NCBI GenBank assembly: GCA_012934845.2
Contig: WNNJ02002785.1
Span: 248,001 to 312,000, forward strand
From: Pomphorhynchus laevis
Taxonomy: Eukaryota > Acanthocephala > Palaeacanthocephala > Echinorhynchida > Pomphorhynchidae
DNA length: 64,000 nucleotides
Reading direction: 5' to 3'
Shown here: in pieces, positions 43,401 to 58,400 of the stretch
Numbering within the stretch: position 1 is the first letter of the stretch
How the letters are laid out: every line of letters begins with the position of its first letter
Notes under the pieces: model-generated
The model's database searches: none
Seen by the model: only the letters and a program-made list of their open reading frames with translations
What the model was told of the DNA's origin: nothing
Translations under genes and position numbers: made by a program

Positions 43401-46400
43401 GATGATAGTATCTACTAATAGAATATCGACAACATATTCGTTTCCCTGAGACATCCGTATTCAAACAATACAGAATAATTAAAAAATAATGCCTTGCAAT
43501 CGACCACAAAATAACCATAACCGCTACTACCTTGCAATGACTCCGGCATAAATCACACTCTACTAAGCTACCACTTATCGTCTGCCCCTATATGCAAGTG
43601 CAACACGGCAAGCATAATCTTTATGTAATCCCATTGCCGTTCGAAATATTACAGGTGTAATTTTCGTCAATTCCAACTTTCATCCATTTTTTATAAATTT
43701 CATCGTCTTGCCCTTTCCAAAGTGGCACTCAAGCAAATCAATTCGATATCCGCTGACCCTTTATACATCCTTGATCTAAACAAACTATTTTCCATGGCAA
43801 TTAAAAATCCAGGTAGTCGAGCAAGTGACTGTCGATGCAAATCCTAATTAATGACTCTGATGATACGAATGCTAATGTATTTGTATTTGTTTATATTTAT
43901 GTGTATTTTTAGCACATACCGAGAGACTACAGTGGATATTAATAAACATTCTAAGATTATTATATTATAATAATATATAATATGAATGCTGCAAGGCATC
44001 TTACATATGCCTTGAAGCAGAAATTATTAGTATTGATAGATATAATCGAAAATGATTATTAAAATAATTTTTAATCAAAATGATATAATTCTACGTTATT
44101 ACATTTTGAAATTTTATATTTTTGAAAAATTAATTTAAAAATTTTAAATTGTGTAAATTATACATTAATTTTATATGACCAAAGACAAATAGGATGTGCA
44201 AATTTGCAATTAAAATGTGCGATTGTCAAAAATAATATTAAACTGAATAGTAAAAATAACGAAGGCTATTTTTAAATTTTAATTTTATTTAAATTTAAAT
44301 TTTATTTCATTTAAATTTTAGGTTCTTAATGGTTTCATGCCGTTTTTGACATTTCATGCCGTTTTTGATATTTCATGCCGTTTTTGAAGAATTATAAAAA
44401 GAGAAGAAAAAATAAAATGTAAATAATATAAAGAAAAACATACAAATTTAAATTAAAAAGCTTATTTAATAATACAAAGAAGACAGCAATATTAAAAAAT
44501 GATTGAACCTTTTTCTCTTAATGGGACTCTTCTTTTAAAACATGAATTCAACCAGGTAACCTTCCAACATCTTTCTATTAGTCCCATATTGTGACTTCAA
44601 TTTCTTTTTTTAAGTGAAACCATAAATTTTCGATGTTCTGGGTATGAATCATAGGATCTTCTGGGGAAACAAAATTATAAGAGTGGTTAACACTTTTATG
44701 TTCAAAGTCACCACTATCTCCTAGTCGGGCATACGACCTACACTTATCACTTATTATTAAAGTCCATGTAGCTATAAAGGTTTCTATAATAGGTATTAAA
44801 GTCGAAGCACTCCTATCTGGCACCAAAACAAGAATACATTATCTTGTTCCTCTTTCTATGAGACCAAAAACCCATTGAGTATCTACATGGCGGCCTACAT
44901 TATACTTCCGTCAAAACAATAAAGACTCGTCTATCTCTACCACTTTAGGCGAGCCATTGGCATTTATAACTCCAAGTCTTGTATTAGAATCATACAGGGC
45001 CTCCTGGCACACGACTCTGTACATTAAACACCATTTTCTGAAACAGTATTTTTTATTAAGTTTTATAAAAGAATAAATGGAGTTTTGAATATCATCCTTG
45101 GCCCACAAACAGAAAAACTGCGAGATATTTTCAAAAGTTTTTTTTTAATTCTGTAAACAAGAATCATGCCTCACAAACAATTCTTTTCTATGAGATGAAG
45201 TTTTGCATACCCATGTATATCCATCTATGGCACCCTTCTTTTTGATCAGAGTCATACTGATCCTACAACTACACACTCTTGAATTCTTTATCAGCCCCAA
45301 AGACACCATATTTTGCATTATTTCCAGTTTAGTACCTATAAACATAGATTTGAACCTTGTATTGTAAAAATCCATCTCTAAGATATCATCAGCAGATCTT
45401 ATTGATCGATCATCTTCCTCAAAATCAATTATTGTTGTTCTTGATATTCTAATCTAAGGGGGTATTATAATTTAAAAAAAACGGCATGAAATATCAAAAA
45501 CGGCATGAAATATCAAAACGGCATGAAATGTCAAAAACGGCATAAACCATAAAGAACTAAATTTTATTACAATGATGTTTCTATACATTAAATTTTTCGA
45601 AACATTAAATGTATTTAAAATTTACATGATATTTATTCAAATATATACAAGCCACCTTTTGAAAGATATAAATTGTATTTTTAAAATAAAATATATTACC
45701 TGTTCAATATTTTTATACTGTCTGAATAAAATGGAAAATATTGTTCGTATAAGTCGATTATCCTTTATTAGACTTTGAGATGTCCATTTAATAAGTGTTG
45801 AAGTAACTGTGCTGAAGAACGACGCTAAATATAAAATTTTATTATATCAGAATTATCAATTGAAAACATCGAATGATAATTTATTTTGTACTAAACTGGT
45901 ACGAAAATAATCAGCTCGAGAGCGAATTAGCAAAATATATATTTATCAATTCTTTAATTAATTATAATTTAAAAAATATTCAAAATTTTAGAAAATGCTG
46001 TAAAATATAATTATACTCGAAAACAATTTTCAATCAAAGTTTTAGGTTTAATCGATTATAGCTACTAATAAACGAGCTAACCGATTTGCTTTTATTGTAA
46101 AATTGTTACTGCCAAGTTCCATTGTTCTCTTAGATTAGGTAACACATATATAATAACGTAGATTAATTATCGTTGAACAAGGGCCATTAAAAGGTATAGA
46201 ATGTATTCTACTATTAGTCACATTATCACATATTAAACAAGCTTTGCTACTGATTTATTTCCATGCTAATCAAATATAATAATTAAATTAATATTTTTAG
46301 AAATATTAATTTCTAAAAATAAATATTAATAAATAAATAAATATTAATTAATAGATATCACAGTAGACTATTGTTATTTTCGTTCCAACTTTAATGTGGT

Positions 46401-49400
46401 AATATCAGCAATTAGGTGCCGATGAATTTGTATACAATGACGGTGAGACATCTGGTCAATAAAACAGGCATATTACGGAGTGTGTAAACGCGACGACATT
46501 TATTTAGTCAGGCCTTAACATGACTAAATATCATTAATATATTTCATATAAATATATGTAAACTAAATAAAGCAATTGGCAAGTACCGAAGTCATCAGAT
46601 AATATCTTTTCTTGTTTCTTTGATTTCGTCAACGTAAATATCCAAACAAAGAAATTTTCCATTGAAGAAGAATCATCTTCAATATCACTAGCGGACTGAG
46701 CTTCGACAATCTGCTCCGATTTCTGTGAAAAAATCAATAAGATTAGCAAAGCTCAAAAGTATTCGAACCTCAGATTTCAGCAAATGCATCACATTATCGT
46801 GAAATAACCTAAGCACGATTTGGATGTCCTGATTTAAACCAATTTCGTATTCTGTTAGTCCATACATTGGCTTATTTTGAACCAATACTTGCATCTAATA
46901 CGAAAAAATAAATAAAATAGTATAACGTCTCTTGAAGTATAGATAATTTTAATAAGACCTTTTTTATAATAATATTTTTGACTAAATAAAAAATTAAATG
47001 AATTCTTAAGTTGATTATTTCACAATCATCAAAAGCCATTTGCTGAAATTTTTATTGAGCTGGGATTAAATAGAATGACAATAAAATTAATAATATAATA
47101 TTTTTAATATAATACATTGGGGGTTCTATTAGATCCTTAGAATACGATCCCCTACCGAAAGTAGTATACAGAAATGTATATCTACACCACTGGAACAGCT
47201 AGCCTAGTGGATGTTATATTGGAAGAGCAATACAGACGTCCTGAGTTCCAATCCGATCAGCACCAGTGTACAAAGTAAGCATATAATAAGGGTCGAAACG
47301 TGAAATGTAGGTCTGGGTCAGCAGATGATGAGGCCCACCCAGAAAAATACCTGTGGGGATAATGTCGTGCCACAACAAAAAGAAAAACAAGATTTTTTAA
47401 AGATTAAAGTTAGAAACTAATTTCTCCTTATAAAAGTTATTTTAAATTGTCTCTTTTACAAATGTAAAAGTAATAATTATTATCAAAATGTTTAGTAGTG
47501 GCACATTAAATTACAAAAACAACGCAATAGAAAAACTCTATTTGTTACAAGTTACGACCTTATCGATTGTAGAGTTAACTAGAAAAAAAAATTTCACCTT
47601 TGGATTTTTTTAACTAATAAATTACAAGATCACAAAGAATATGTTAGTGTTAGTGTTTATTATTAAGTGACAAATTATGATTGTACGATTACTGCTAGTT
47701 TATTTCCAATAAAGGATGATTATATTAAACAACTTAAACCTTGTTTATTTTAACTTCAAAGTTAATTTCTTTCAGTAATGAACTATAACGAGCATATGAT
47801 TTACAATTAGTTTTTTCAATCATATTTCAGATGTTAATAGCTAAAAGAGAAGTTATTAAATGTAAATACAGATACAATTGAATGGGTTGTCCGCAAATGG
47901 GCCCCATATTATTACTTAGATAACGTTTAATAAAAAGTAGGGGATCATTGGGCTTCGGAATCAAGATTGCATAAGACTGTCCCTAACGCATGCTGAATTT
48001 TCTCGCTGAATTGCAGCACTTATGCGCTGTAGGAAATGGGATTTTGCCTAGGGCGTCGTTTGTAGCTAGCCTCAGTCGCTTCCCAATTAGTTCAAAGAGG
48101 GCGGTGGCTTCACATCCCAAGGCGCCGATTGACTTGACAGCTACTGGGACGAAGCTGCAATATGAAGGATCCAGACATGTATATTTGATCCGTTACCTGC
48201 GGATACGGATCAAATTAATGATCCGTATATTTATAATCCATCCGTAAATTAATACGGATGAATTAATTTTTAATTCTGAATTAACATTCAGATGTTAATA
48301 GCTAAAATAAATAAGAAAACAAGCATTTTCAATATTATAATAGAGTAATTATTCATCAAATATTTAAATTACTTACCTGATCCTTAGCCGGACTTCTAAA
48401 TTCCCTTGTACGTTTTGCCATTGTTGCTGGGGAGAGATTAGATTCTTTTAGACGAGTATACCTCTGCTTTTGGTCCTGTAGAGACAGTGATTAAGCATTT
48501 AAGCAAAACGATAAAAGCACAAACCGTCTGAATTGTTGTAACAAAGTCATTTGAAAATGAAACAATGTTTTGAACAATTCGTTGTATATGAAAGTCAAAT
48601 ATTTTGTCAATTAGAACATTAATGCGAATAAGTATTGGCTCATCGAGTTTTTCGTGCAATAGTCCAGGATATGAAGCTACAAATTAGGACGAATTTTCAA
48701 AGTTTGTAATGATACTTTAATTATAAGTTGTTAATAATAAATTGTCGAAAAACAAATAATTTTTAGTTCAATTAATTTGCTTTTTAAGAGGGCGTCGACT
48801 TATTTATTATATTGAGATACGGTTAAATTTTTAAAGATACAAATCGCGTTTAGATTTTATTATTCCTACATCTTGTTAATAACAACTATATAAAATTAAC
48901 GGAATATTATGGATGCTCACATCGTCATCTCGATTGTAAAATTTAAAAGTATAATTGAAATTTAGAGCTTTTTCGTTACAAAATTTTATATTTATGAAAC
49001 AGAGCTTAAGTTTTAAAAAAATCATAATAATTTCACTAAAAGTTTATGTTTTTATTTGGTGTCGTTTATAGTTGTATCATAAATTCTTTAATTCCGAATT
49101 GTTACCATTAAGTTCTAAAGATTTATCGTATTTATCATGCATTACCAATATCCAATTTATATAGAATAGTTAAATACATTTTGTAGAATTTGAACTATTC
49201 TGAAGCGTAATGAAAGCTAATACAATGAATTTTTAGTTTAAAATATTATCGACAACCAAATTTACGTGTAATTGAGCTATGCGATTTATGATTTAAAGAT
49301 TTATGATTTTAATCTTATAAGATTTTATAAGATTTACGCTATTTGTAATTTACGCATTTTGTAGATTTAAACTATTCTTAAGCGTAAGGAAATCCGATTC

Positions 49401-52400
49401 AATGAATTTTTAGTTTACCATATAAAATGATATACAATTTTATACAATTTTATATAAAATGATATAAAAAATGATATATTTCCATGTGGAAATGCGAGAA
49501 GGACGTAAAATCTTTACCAAATGAATAATGCGTTTTACAACATCTGTTTCATTTTGTTTAATATTATTGTACTTTAATTGAATTCCTCTTCAAACATTTA
49601 AGAAAATGTATTGAAAGAAAGGGTATCCAAGGATAAAGTCATAGGAGCTCAGGAACAGATATAGGAGCTCTGGAAAACTTTACAAGAGACGTTCGTACCC
49701 AATATCTTAGAATTCCCCTTAGAATTCATATGGATTAGAAGTAATTCGATATCGCAAAGAACGGTGATGTAATGATAGGTGTTCCTAATAAAGTCGGAGC
49801 CACTTATTGGTAATAACAAGAAGTAAAATAAACAGTAAAGCAAGAAAAACAAAACTGTAAAGTTTGGAATCGCAGTAATGAATCACTTGATGCATTATAA
49901 CAACAGCACATGAAAATATTTCAACAGGCCGTTGCAACAGTAAATGTATCTCCGGAAAATAAAAACTCAGAAAGATTCAACGGCATCTGCTTTTCGGGAA
50001 TGCAGATGAATTGCCCATAAAAAAGTAGATTGTAGAATTTTGTCTTTTAAAGGCATTTGGTAGTATTGCGTTTGCAACAAAACAGAAACTGGACGTATGA
50101 TAAGGAATGATGAAACATTATATGCAAAAAGAGATGTGGATACGGATAGCATTTTATAACAGCAATAGCACATGTCGAAGGACCATTCGATTAAACTCAA
50201 ACAGCCGTGGTTTCTGCTATCAAAATCACTAGAACGAAAAGTGCACAATGACTAAGTAATATGTCCACGGCGATGCTTAAGGCTTTGAAAATTTCATAAT
50301 CGTTTTGGATGAAGTGACCAAATTGACAACTTAATAACCCTATAAAGAAAAACTATGCATATGGCATTGTACTCGTTGCAGCAAACTTTGATAGAGCCTT
50401 ATCTAAGTACAAGCTATGTAAGGGTTTACTTAAAAAATACAGTTTTTAATTATACACATTAAAACAAGATAATGCAACCAAGAGATCTAAAAACAATTGA
50501 GTTAATAATTAATGTTAAAAATTAAAGGTAACCTCTCGAAATCCGAAAAGTTATCCCGTTGTTTAAGAAATAACGACATATCAACGAAAGAAAGGCATTA
50601 AAGAGCGATTTGAAATAGTGATAATAAACAAGTTTATTTATCTTAATGAAATTAGCGAGAAAGTTAATCTAGTCTGTTATCTCGTGAATTAGGATTGACT
50701 ATCAGGAAGTAGCTAGTGGGTCTGTGAAAGCAGTGTAAGAGCAGTTTGGATAAAGTTTTGAGAAATATCGGCGGAATTTGCTCACGACGACTCTACTAAA
50801 AACAAAATAAGAGGTATTTGTTTCCTTCATATGCAGTACAATGCTTTTTGAATATGAAACCTTATCGTTAAAAAAAAACAATTCCAGCACATTAACAAAT
50901 GCGGAAATGATAATGTTGTGTCATTAATCTGTGCTATATTTCTGCAAGAAAAAAAACGAGCAGCTAATTGAAACAAATGTAGATTTCGTGAATAGATTTG
51001 ACCGAGAAAATGAGCTTCGTTGGTATGATCATCTAAGGCGATAAGAAGACATCAAGGAATGCATTGCATATCAGCTTATGGAATAATCAGTTACAAAGGA
51101 TTGTGGACGACCTTATCAAGATTGGTCACATTGAATCGAGGGACTGCTGAGACGGCATGATCTGAAAGATCAGTGGAAGCATTAATATGTATGGAGGAAA
51201 ACAATAGTTGAAAAATACGTCTAAGAAAAACAAAAGCGAACATGTTTTAATGTTTTAATATCACCGATGATTGATTGATATTTTATTCTTTTTGGTTGTG
51301 TAGCCATCAAACCACCGAACCATTTCTAGTATGATAATGGTTTGAAAAGATTGTTGTTGTATAAAATTATATACACAATTCATAATTAATTATCATCTTA
51401 TTACTAAAAAATAATCAGGTAGACATCAACTTAAGAAAACAATACATTTAAATATTTTGCTGACTGAAGCTTATTTAACTGCTAATTCGCTTTAGTTAAC
51501 GTGATTAAATTTCACGTAAAGTTCAAGATTACTAAAACGACAAATTTGCGGATTTATAGTGTTATCCTTATATTTTTCAACGAACCATTTTCGAGAAAAC
51601 GAAACTAAAATTTTTATTATTAGATATTTCGGCAAAACGTGGATTCGTTATCTTATTGATAAATAGTATTTTTCCAATTAAAAATTTTAAGAAATATTTA
51701 GAAACTTTCTGAAAATTATCAGAAAATTTCAACAAATTACAGTCGACTATAATTTATAATTTGTTCTGATTTGCATATGTTCTTGATCAATTTGTTCTTG
51801 ATCATATAGATATCAGATGTTGACCGTAAAACAACATTCTAAATGTTAGATTGCATGTACACTACAATCTAACAAACAAAGTCAGAAATTTCACTTAAAC
51901 CTACGTTGTGAGTAATTAGGATCCAAGTAATTAAGCATATGTGTGCTATCCAACATTTTAACAACGAGCTTTATTTTCGAATCCGAGAATATTCCAATTG
52001 TTAATAATTTATCGATTAATTGTAAAATAGGCCTAAATAAATTACAAATTAGAGACTGTCGAGATATTTAGCCGTTTTAATGGATTACACAAAATGATCA
52101 GAAAAGCTCCCGCCAATGGGATCTCGAATTTTTGTAATATCTGCTATTGATATTGACTGCATTGATGCAATTGCGTGTTTCTTAAGCTTATTGATATCAA
52201 ATTTTGGGGGTACGAGAATCTTCTGATATATTCCTGGTAATCTATAATACACAATTAAATAAAGACGTAAATATTTTTAAAACATGAAGTCACAAAAGTA
52301 AAATTATGTAAAAATAAACATAGAAGATAATATAATTATAATTAATTATGATTAATTATAATATAAATTGTACTTAAACTGTATATTTGATTTATATTTA

Positions 52401-55400
52401 AACAGTATTTTTCAATATTAAATATTTTCTATCCAATCAAGTTTTTAATTGTAGTTGTTTTTTAATTGTGGTTGGTAATCCACTATAAGTAATAATTAAA
52501 TAATAAGAAAAAATAATTAAAATTATGTAACAAGAAAAAGCAAGAAGATTAAATTAAATAAATTATCTTTAATGAATTTTGTAGTTTTCAAAGACTTACT
52601 TTAATAGGTTAAAATGCTTCAAAATATATAATATTATAATAAATATAATATTTATAATTTTTATTATTTATAATACAAATTAGATATTGCATTATAAATA
52701 TATAAAAATGATATAAATTGTACATAAACTGTATATTGCAGTTATTAATTAAAGTATATCGATAAAAAATCTCAATATTATTATTTGTTATATTATTAAA
52801 CTAATAATTTAAATTAATATTTAAAAATATTTAATTACTATTTTCAGTGTAATCTTTGCTATAAATATAATTTTATCCTGATCTGATTATTATTAATCTA
52901 ATATTATCCAAATCCTGATTCGAATAATCGTATGCTATTTATTAGTCAATTCATAAAAATTGACTTTTATTTTAAATTTCAATTTTAAATTTTAACTTTT
53001 TATATAAATTATATAGAATCTTATACAACAATTATTTATTATTTATTAATATTATTTAAATATTATTTATATTATTATTTTGGTGAATTATTTAATTTTA
53101 ATCTATAAATATTAATATAATTAATTAGCTTATTTAATTTAGTGAAAATTTAAATTTATTTTTGTATTAATATTAAATAGTATTTTTCAGTGTAATCTTT
53201 GCTATGAACATAATTTTATTTTATCAGTAAATATTGATATTTATTATCCTGATCTGATTATTATTAATCTGATTATTACCCTAATCCTTATTCGAATGCA
53301 TCGTCTGTTATTTATTAGCCACTTCATATAAATTGACTTTTATTTTAAATTTTAATTTTTATTTTTACTTGATATAAATATAAATTGCTTAAAATGTTAT
53401 GTAATCATTTATTATTTATCTTTATTTTTCTTTATATATTGTATAAAATACGTATACGGAGTTATCTGATCTGATCGTATATTATTTATTAGTCAATTCA
53501 TAAAAATTGACTTTTATTTTAAATTTCAATTTTAAATTTCGATGTTATAAATATTAATTGTATAATACCTTATATAATTATTTATTATTTATCTTTATTT
53601 ATATATATCGTATAAAATACGTATACTCAGTTATCTGATCTGATCGTGTATTATTTATTAGTCAATTCATAAAAGTTGATTTTTATTTTAAATTTTAATT
53701 TTTTATTTTTACTTGATATGAATATAAATTGTATAAAAAATAAAAATTAATTATTATTCAAATATTATAATATTATTTATAATATTATAAATTAATTAAT
53801 TTTTAAAATCATAAAAATATTAAAAGCTAATAAAAACGTAAAGGGATAATCACAAGGTTTAAGGTCAATAATTATACAAAAATAGCATTACAATAATTAT
53901 ACTTATTTAATTTTTTCATTTTAGAAAATTTCCTTAATCTGACAGCATCTTAATTCCCTGAGGAGACAATAATTTAAATTTGTCGAATTGAAGCCAATCT
54001 CATTTTGTCGAATTAGAGATCAATTCCTCCTTATGACTTATAATCCTTATTTTGATACATCGTCTGCTATTTATTCGTCAATTCATAAAAGTTGATTTTT
54101 ATTTTAAATTTTAATTTTTTATTTTTACTTGATATGAATATAAATTGTATAAAATGTTATGTAATTATTTACTATTTATTTTTATTTTTAATTATTTAAA
54201 GTATAAAATACGTAGACTCAGTTTTCTGAGATTCTATTTTATTGACTCTGTATAATAATGCATTTAATTGTAAAAAAATATTTTTTATAGTATTTTGTTG
54301 ATTTATATTTTTATTATTTTCTGTAAGCGTAGTAAAAAATTGTAAAAAACAAAAATTTCTTTCTTAAAAATGATTTCTGAAGAAAGAAATTATTGAAACG
54401 ATTTTAGTAAGAACTGTAATTAGAAATTACTAAATTATATGTGAAATTTTAAATAATTGAAAAATATCCGCATTCGATTTAATACAAGTATATTGCATTA
54501 TACATATCAGTATATGACTGATATATTGACTTTTATTTTAAATTTGAATTTTAAATTTTTTACTTGATACAAATATACATTGTACAAAATGTTATGTAAT
54601 TATTTATTATTTATCTTTATTTTTAATTATATAAAGTATAAAATACGTAGACTCAGTTTTCTGAGATTCTATTTTATTGACTCTGTATAATAATGCATTT
54701 AATTGTAAAAAAATATTTTTTATAATCGTTTGTTGATTTATATTTTTATTATTTTCTGTAAGCGTAGTAAAAAATTGTAAAAAACAAAAATTTCTTTCTT
54801 AAAAATGATTTCTGAAGAAAGAAATTATTGAAACGATTTTAGTAAGAACTGTAATTAGAAATTACTAAATTATATGTGAAATTTTAAATAATTGAAAAAT
54901 ATCCGCATTCGATTTAATACAAGTATATTGCATTATACATATCAGTATATGACTGATATATTGACTTTTATTTTAAATTTGAATTTTAAATTTTTTACTT
55001 GATACAAATATACATTGTACAAAATGTTATGTAATTATTTATTATTTATCTTTATTTTTAATTATATAAAGTATAAAATACGTAGACTCGGTAATCTGAT
55101 TTGTTCTACTGACAAGTTATTATTGACCTGTGGACTTTGATTTCCAGGTAATATACTGAAACTATGTATTCTTGATACGAATATTTTTCTGCTAATTTTC
55201 AAGCAAGTTTAATGGATTTTTTTCTTATAATTTTACAATATAAAAAAACAAAATATTATTTAAAATTTATTTAAACTATTAAGCGAAAAAAATTATAGAT
55301 GGATAATAAACAATATGCCTTGTATTAAAATAAAGTAGACTAAATAATCATAATATGTAATAATATTGATTTTCTTCAACATCATTTAAATAATTTAAAA

Positions 55401-58400
55401 TACTAATAAGTCTAAGTATAAAATACGTAGACTAGGTTATCTTATCATATTCTAATATTAGGCATGCAGCTAATTAGGAATTTTGGAGCAGGATCAATAA
55501 ACACTATTTCATTTTAAATATTTGAAAATGATCCATTATTAATAAAGAATTATTAGAGCTGGATCAAAGAAAGAAGGAACATTATTTATTAATATTTTGC
55601 TAACCTCTGCTTGCATCTTCAAATAATTCTGAAGATATTTTCAGAGGTTAGCGAAATATGAAATAAAATTTTCATCTTTTCTTTGATTAAAACTATTTTA
55701 TTTTATCAAATTATGACTATTAAAGATTTTATATAAGATTTTATTTAATTTGTATTTATATAAAGTTAAAATTTAAAATTAAATCAATCTTTAAAAATTA
55801 ACTAATAAATAATATACGATGTATCCGAATAAGGAATAGAGGTCAACACAATTTGTATTAATATTATTAATATTTATATAAATCGTATAAAATACGTAGA
55901 CTCAGCTATCTGCTTCTTTCACTCTTAATAAATCTAATTTGGATCAAAAAATGCTGAACTTAGCAACTGTGCTTGAACCTTTGGTTTGTGATTTATATTA
56001 ATATTTTTAATTTATAAATAATATAAAATTAGTAGACTCAGTTAGCTGATCTGATTTGATGATAAATATACTTAGACTCAGTTATTTGATTTTATTGAAA
56101 ATAATTTTTATTTTTTAATTTATTAAAAGGGAAAAGTAATTTCAGATCAAGTCAACCTGTACATTTGGAAAATCTACACGTTGACTATGTAACATGTAAG
56201 TTGGTTTTTCATTAAAATCTTTTAATCATTATTTCTAATTTATAAATTAGTAATAATTGAAATTTAATTAATAATAAAATTTTTAATTTTCTGCTTTTTT
56301 CAAGCAAGTTTGATGAATTTTATTTCTATTTCTTTTAATAGAGAAGTATAAATCAGCAAAATATTATTAATATTTATAAAATACGTAAACTCAGTTAGCA
56401 GATATTATTAAATTATAAAATTTATAAAATAATAAATCATAAATATATAAAATTTAAATTTACTATAACTTAAAAATTTACAATAACTTTACGAGATTGT
56501 AATTACGTTTTTTATAGATTATTTAAAATCTTATAAAGTTTTATCTTTATTTATAGCTAATAATCTGATTAGCTAAAAAGATTAGCTAAAACAATCTGAT
56601 TAGCTAAAATCTGATCAAAAAAGGAAACTTTATTTGATATTTCTCTAACTTCTGTTAGCATCTTTAGAATATTACAATTTGATAAAGAATTATATATACT
56701 AAAATTAATAAATTTATAAGTTAATAATTAATTAAAAATTATATTTAATGATACCATTTTTTCTAATATATAGAACTTTATATAGAACTTAGAATCAGTT
56801 ATCTGATTTTATAAATTATATTCATGGTACCATTTTTTCTAATATATAGAACTTTATCTTCTAAAATAAATCAGTTACTTAGAATCAGTTATCTGATTTT
56901 ATTGAAAATAATTTTTATTTTTTAATTTGTAAAAAGGTAAAAGTAATTTCAGATCAAGTCAACCGGAAAATTTACACTTTGACTTATTAACCTGTAAGTT
57001 CTTTTTTCAATCAAATATTTTTTAAATACATACTGTTCTTCAGAAAGAAGACCGATTTGAACTGTTGAAAAACAGTCAATAGACGGACTAATGTAGGCAG
57101 GAATGCTGTCCATGTGAAGAAGCCGGTTTTGCATTAACTTATCATTCAAGGGAATAATGTACTCTTTACATATACTTTGCCTGCGAAATCAAATTAAAAA
57201 AGTTAAAATGAATACAGGGGAATTGTACCGTGCTGAAAAATCTGGCTGAAGAAACATAGCGAAAAGCAAGTCGTAAAATGCGCGTCTCAGCATACCAGGC
57301 ATGTCTTAATTAGTAAATCAAAGTTATTATATTTTTGTTTTACTGTGAAATATAAATTTTTATATTTTATAAGTAAGATAGAATCATCAGTTTAAATTTT
57401 AAAAATTAAAAGTAAAAACTCTTAAAAGTAAAATTTTATCTTTTTCAGATTGATAATCTAAAAATGAAAGGAAATAATTTAAACTTTCGCATATTTAAGA
57501 TTCTATAAAAGTTATTACAACATGGCAACAATTCCTATGGAAATGATGATACATAAAATTTTTTGAATTTATTTTATGCTTAGTAAAATTTATTTACTTA
57601 AATATTTTAAAATAATTATACTCTGCTCTGATATTTCTCCGTTTTGAAATTTTAGTATTCTGAGTAGCAATTAGTGCAGAATTAGCTTGAGTAATTAAAA
57701 AAACTAATTAGCTTGATCAATTAGTTTTATGTAATAACGCGTGAATGCTTGGTTTAAAAGAGTGTAAATCTTATAGCCAATATTAAAATGGCTGCAAGTA
57801 TATTTTCCTGTAAAATACCAAGGAGTATATTCAAAGTAATTGAAAATAGATTGTATCCATTAAATTGTATTTCATTCGTCTTATTAAAAATAAAGTTCTT
57901 AGTTGTCTAAATGAAAATAGTTATATTATCCTTGATAGATAAAGAAATTTTAAAATTTAAACAAATTTTTGGAACTCACATTCATTTTCCAAACAATACA
58001 GCAATTGATTTTCATCCACAAATTGAAATAGCTGAAAGGCCGTTCTACAATTGTTCTGAGAACATATGGCAGTAAATAATTTTATTTGTTTTGTGCAGAA
58101 TCTAAACCACATAAAATTTATAATCTAGGTACTTTATTAAGTAACTATTGGAGCTGGATCAAAGAAAAGAAGAAATTATTTTTGATATTTCGCTAACTTC
58201 TGTTAGCATCTTCAGAAAATTACAATTTGATAAATAATTATTGGAGCTGGATCAAAATAAATAAAAGTTTTATTTGTTATTTCGATAACTTCTGTTAGCG
58301 TCTTCAGAAAATTACAATTTGATAAAGAATTATTGAAGCTGGATCAAGGAAAGGAAGGAAATTTTATTTGATATTTCGCTAGCTTCTATTAGCGAAATTT

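Larger units (their letters stand above)
46895..48376. other. RyR intron with a SINE and a retroelement fossil
   Basis: Contains the SINE at 47110-47395 and the fossil at 47940-48190; the rest is A/T-rich. Confidence 0.6.

Noticed and set aside
47190-47270. Functional tRNA gene
   Set aside because: Pol III boxes are present but no acceptor or anticodon stems pair well; a SINE head explains it better.
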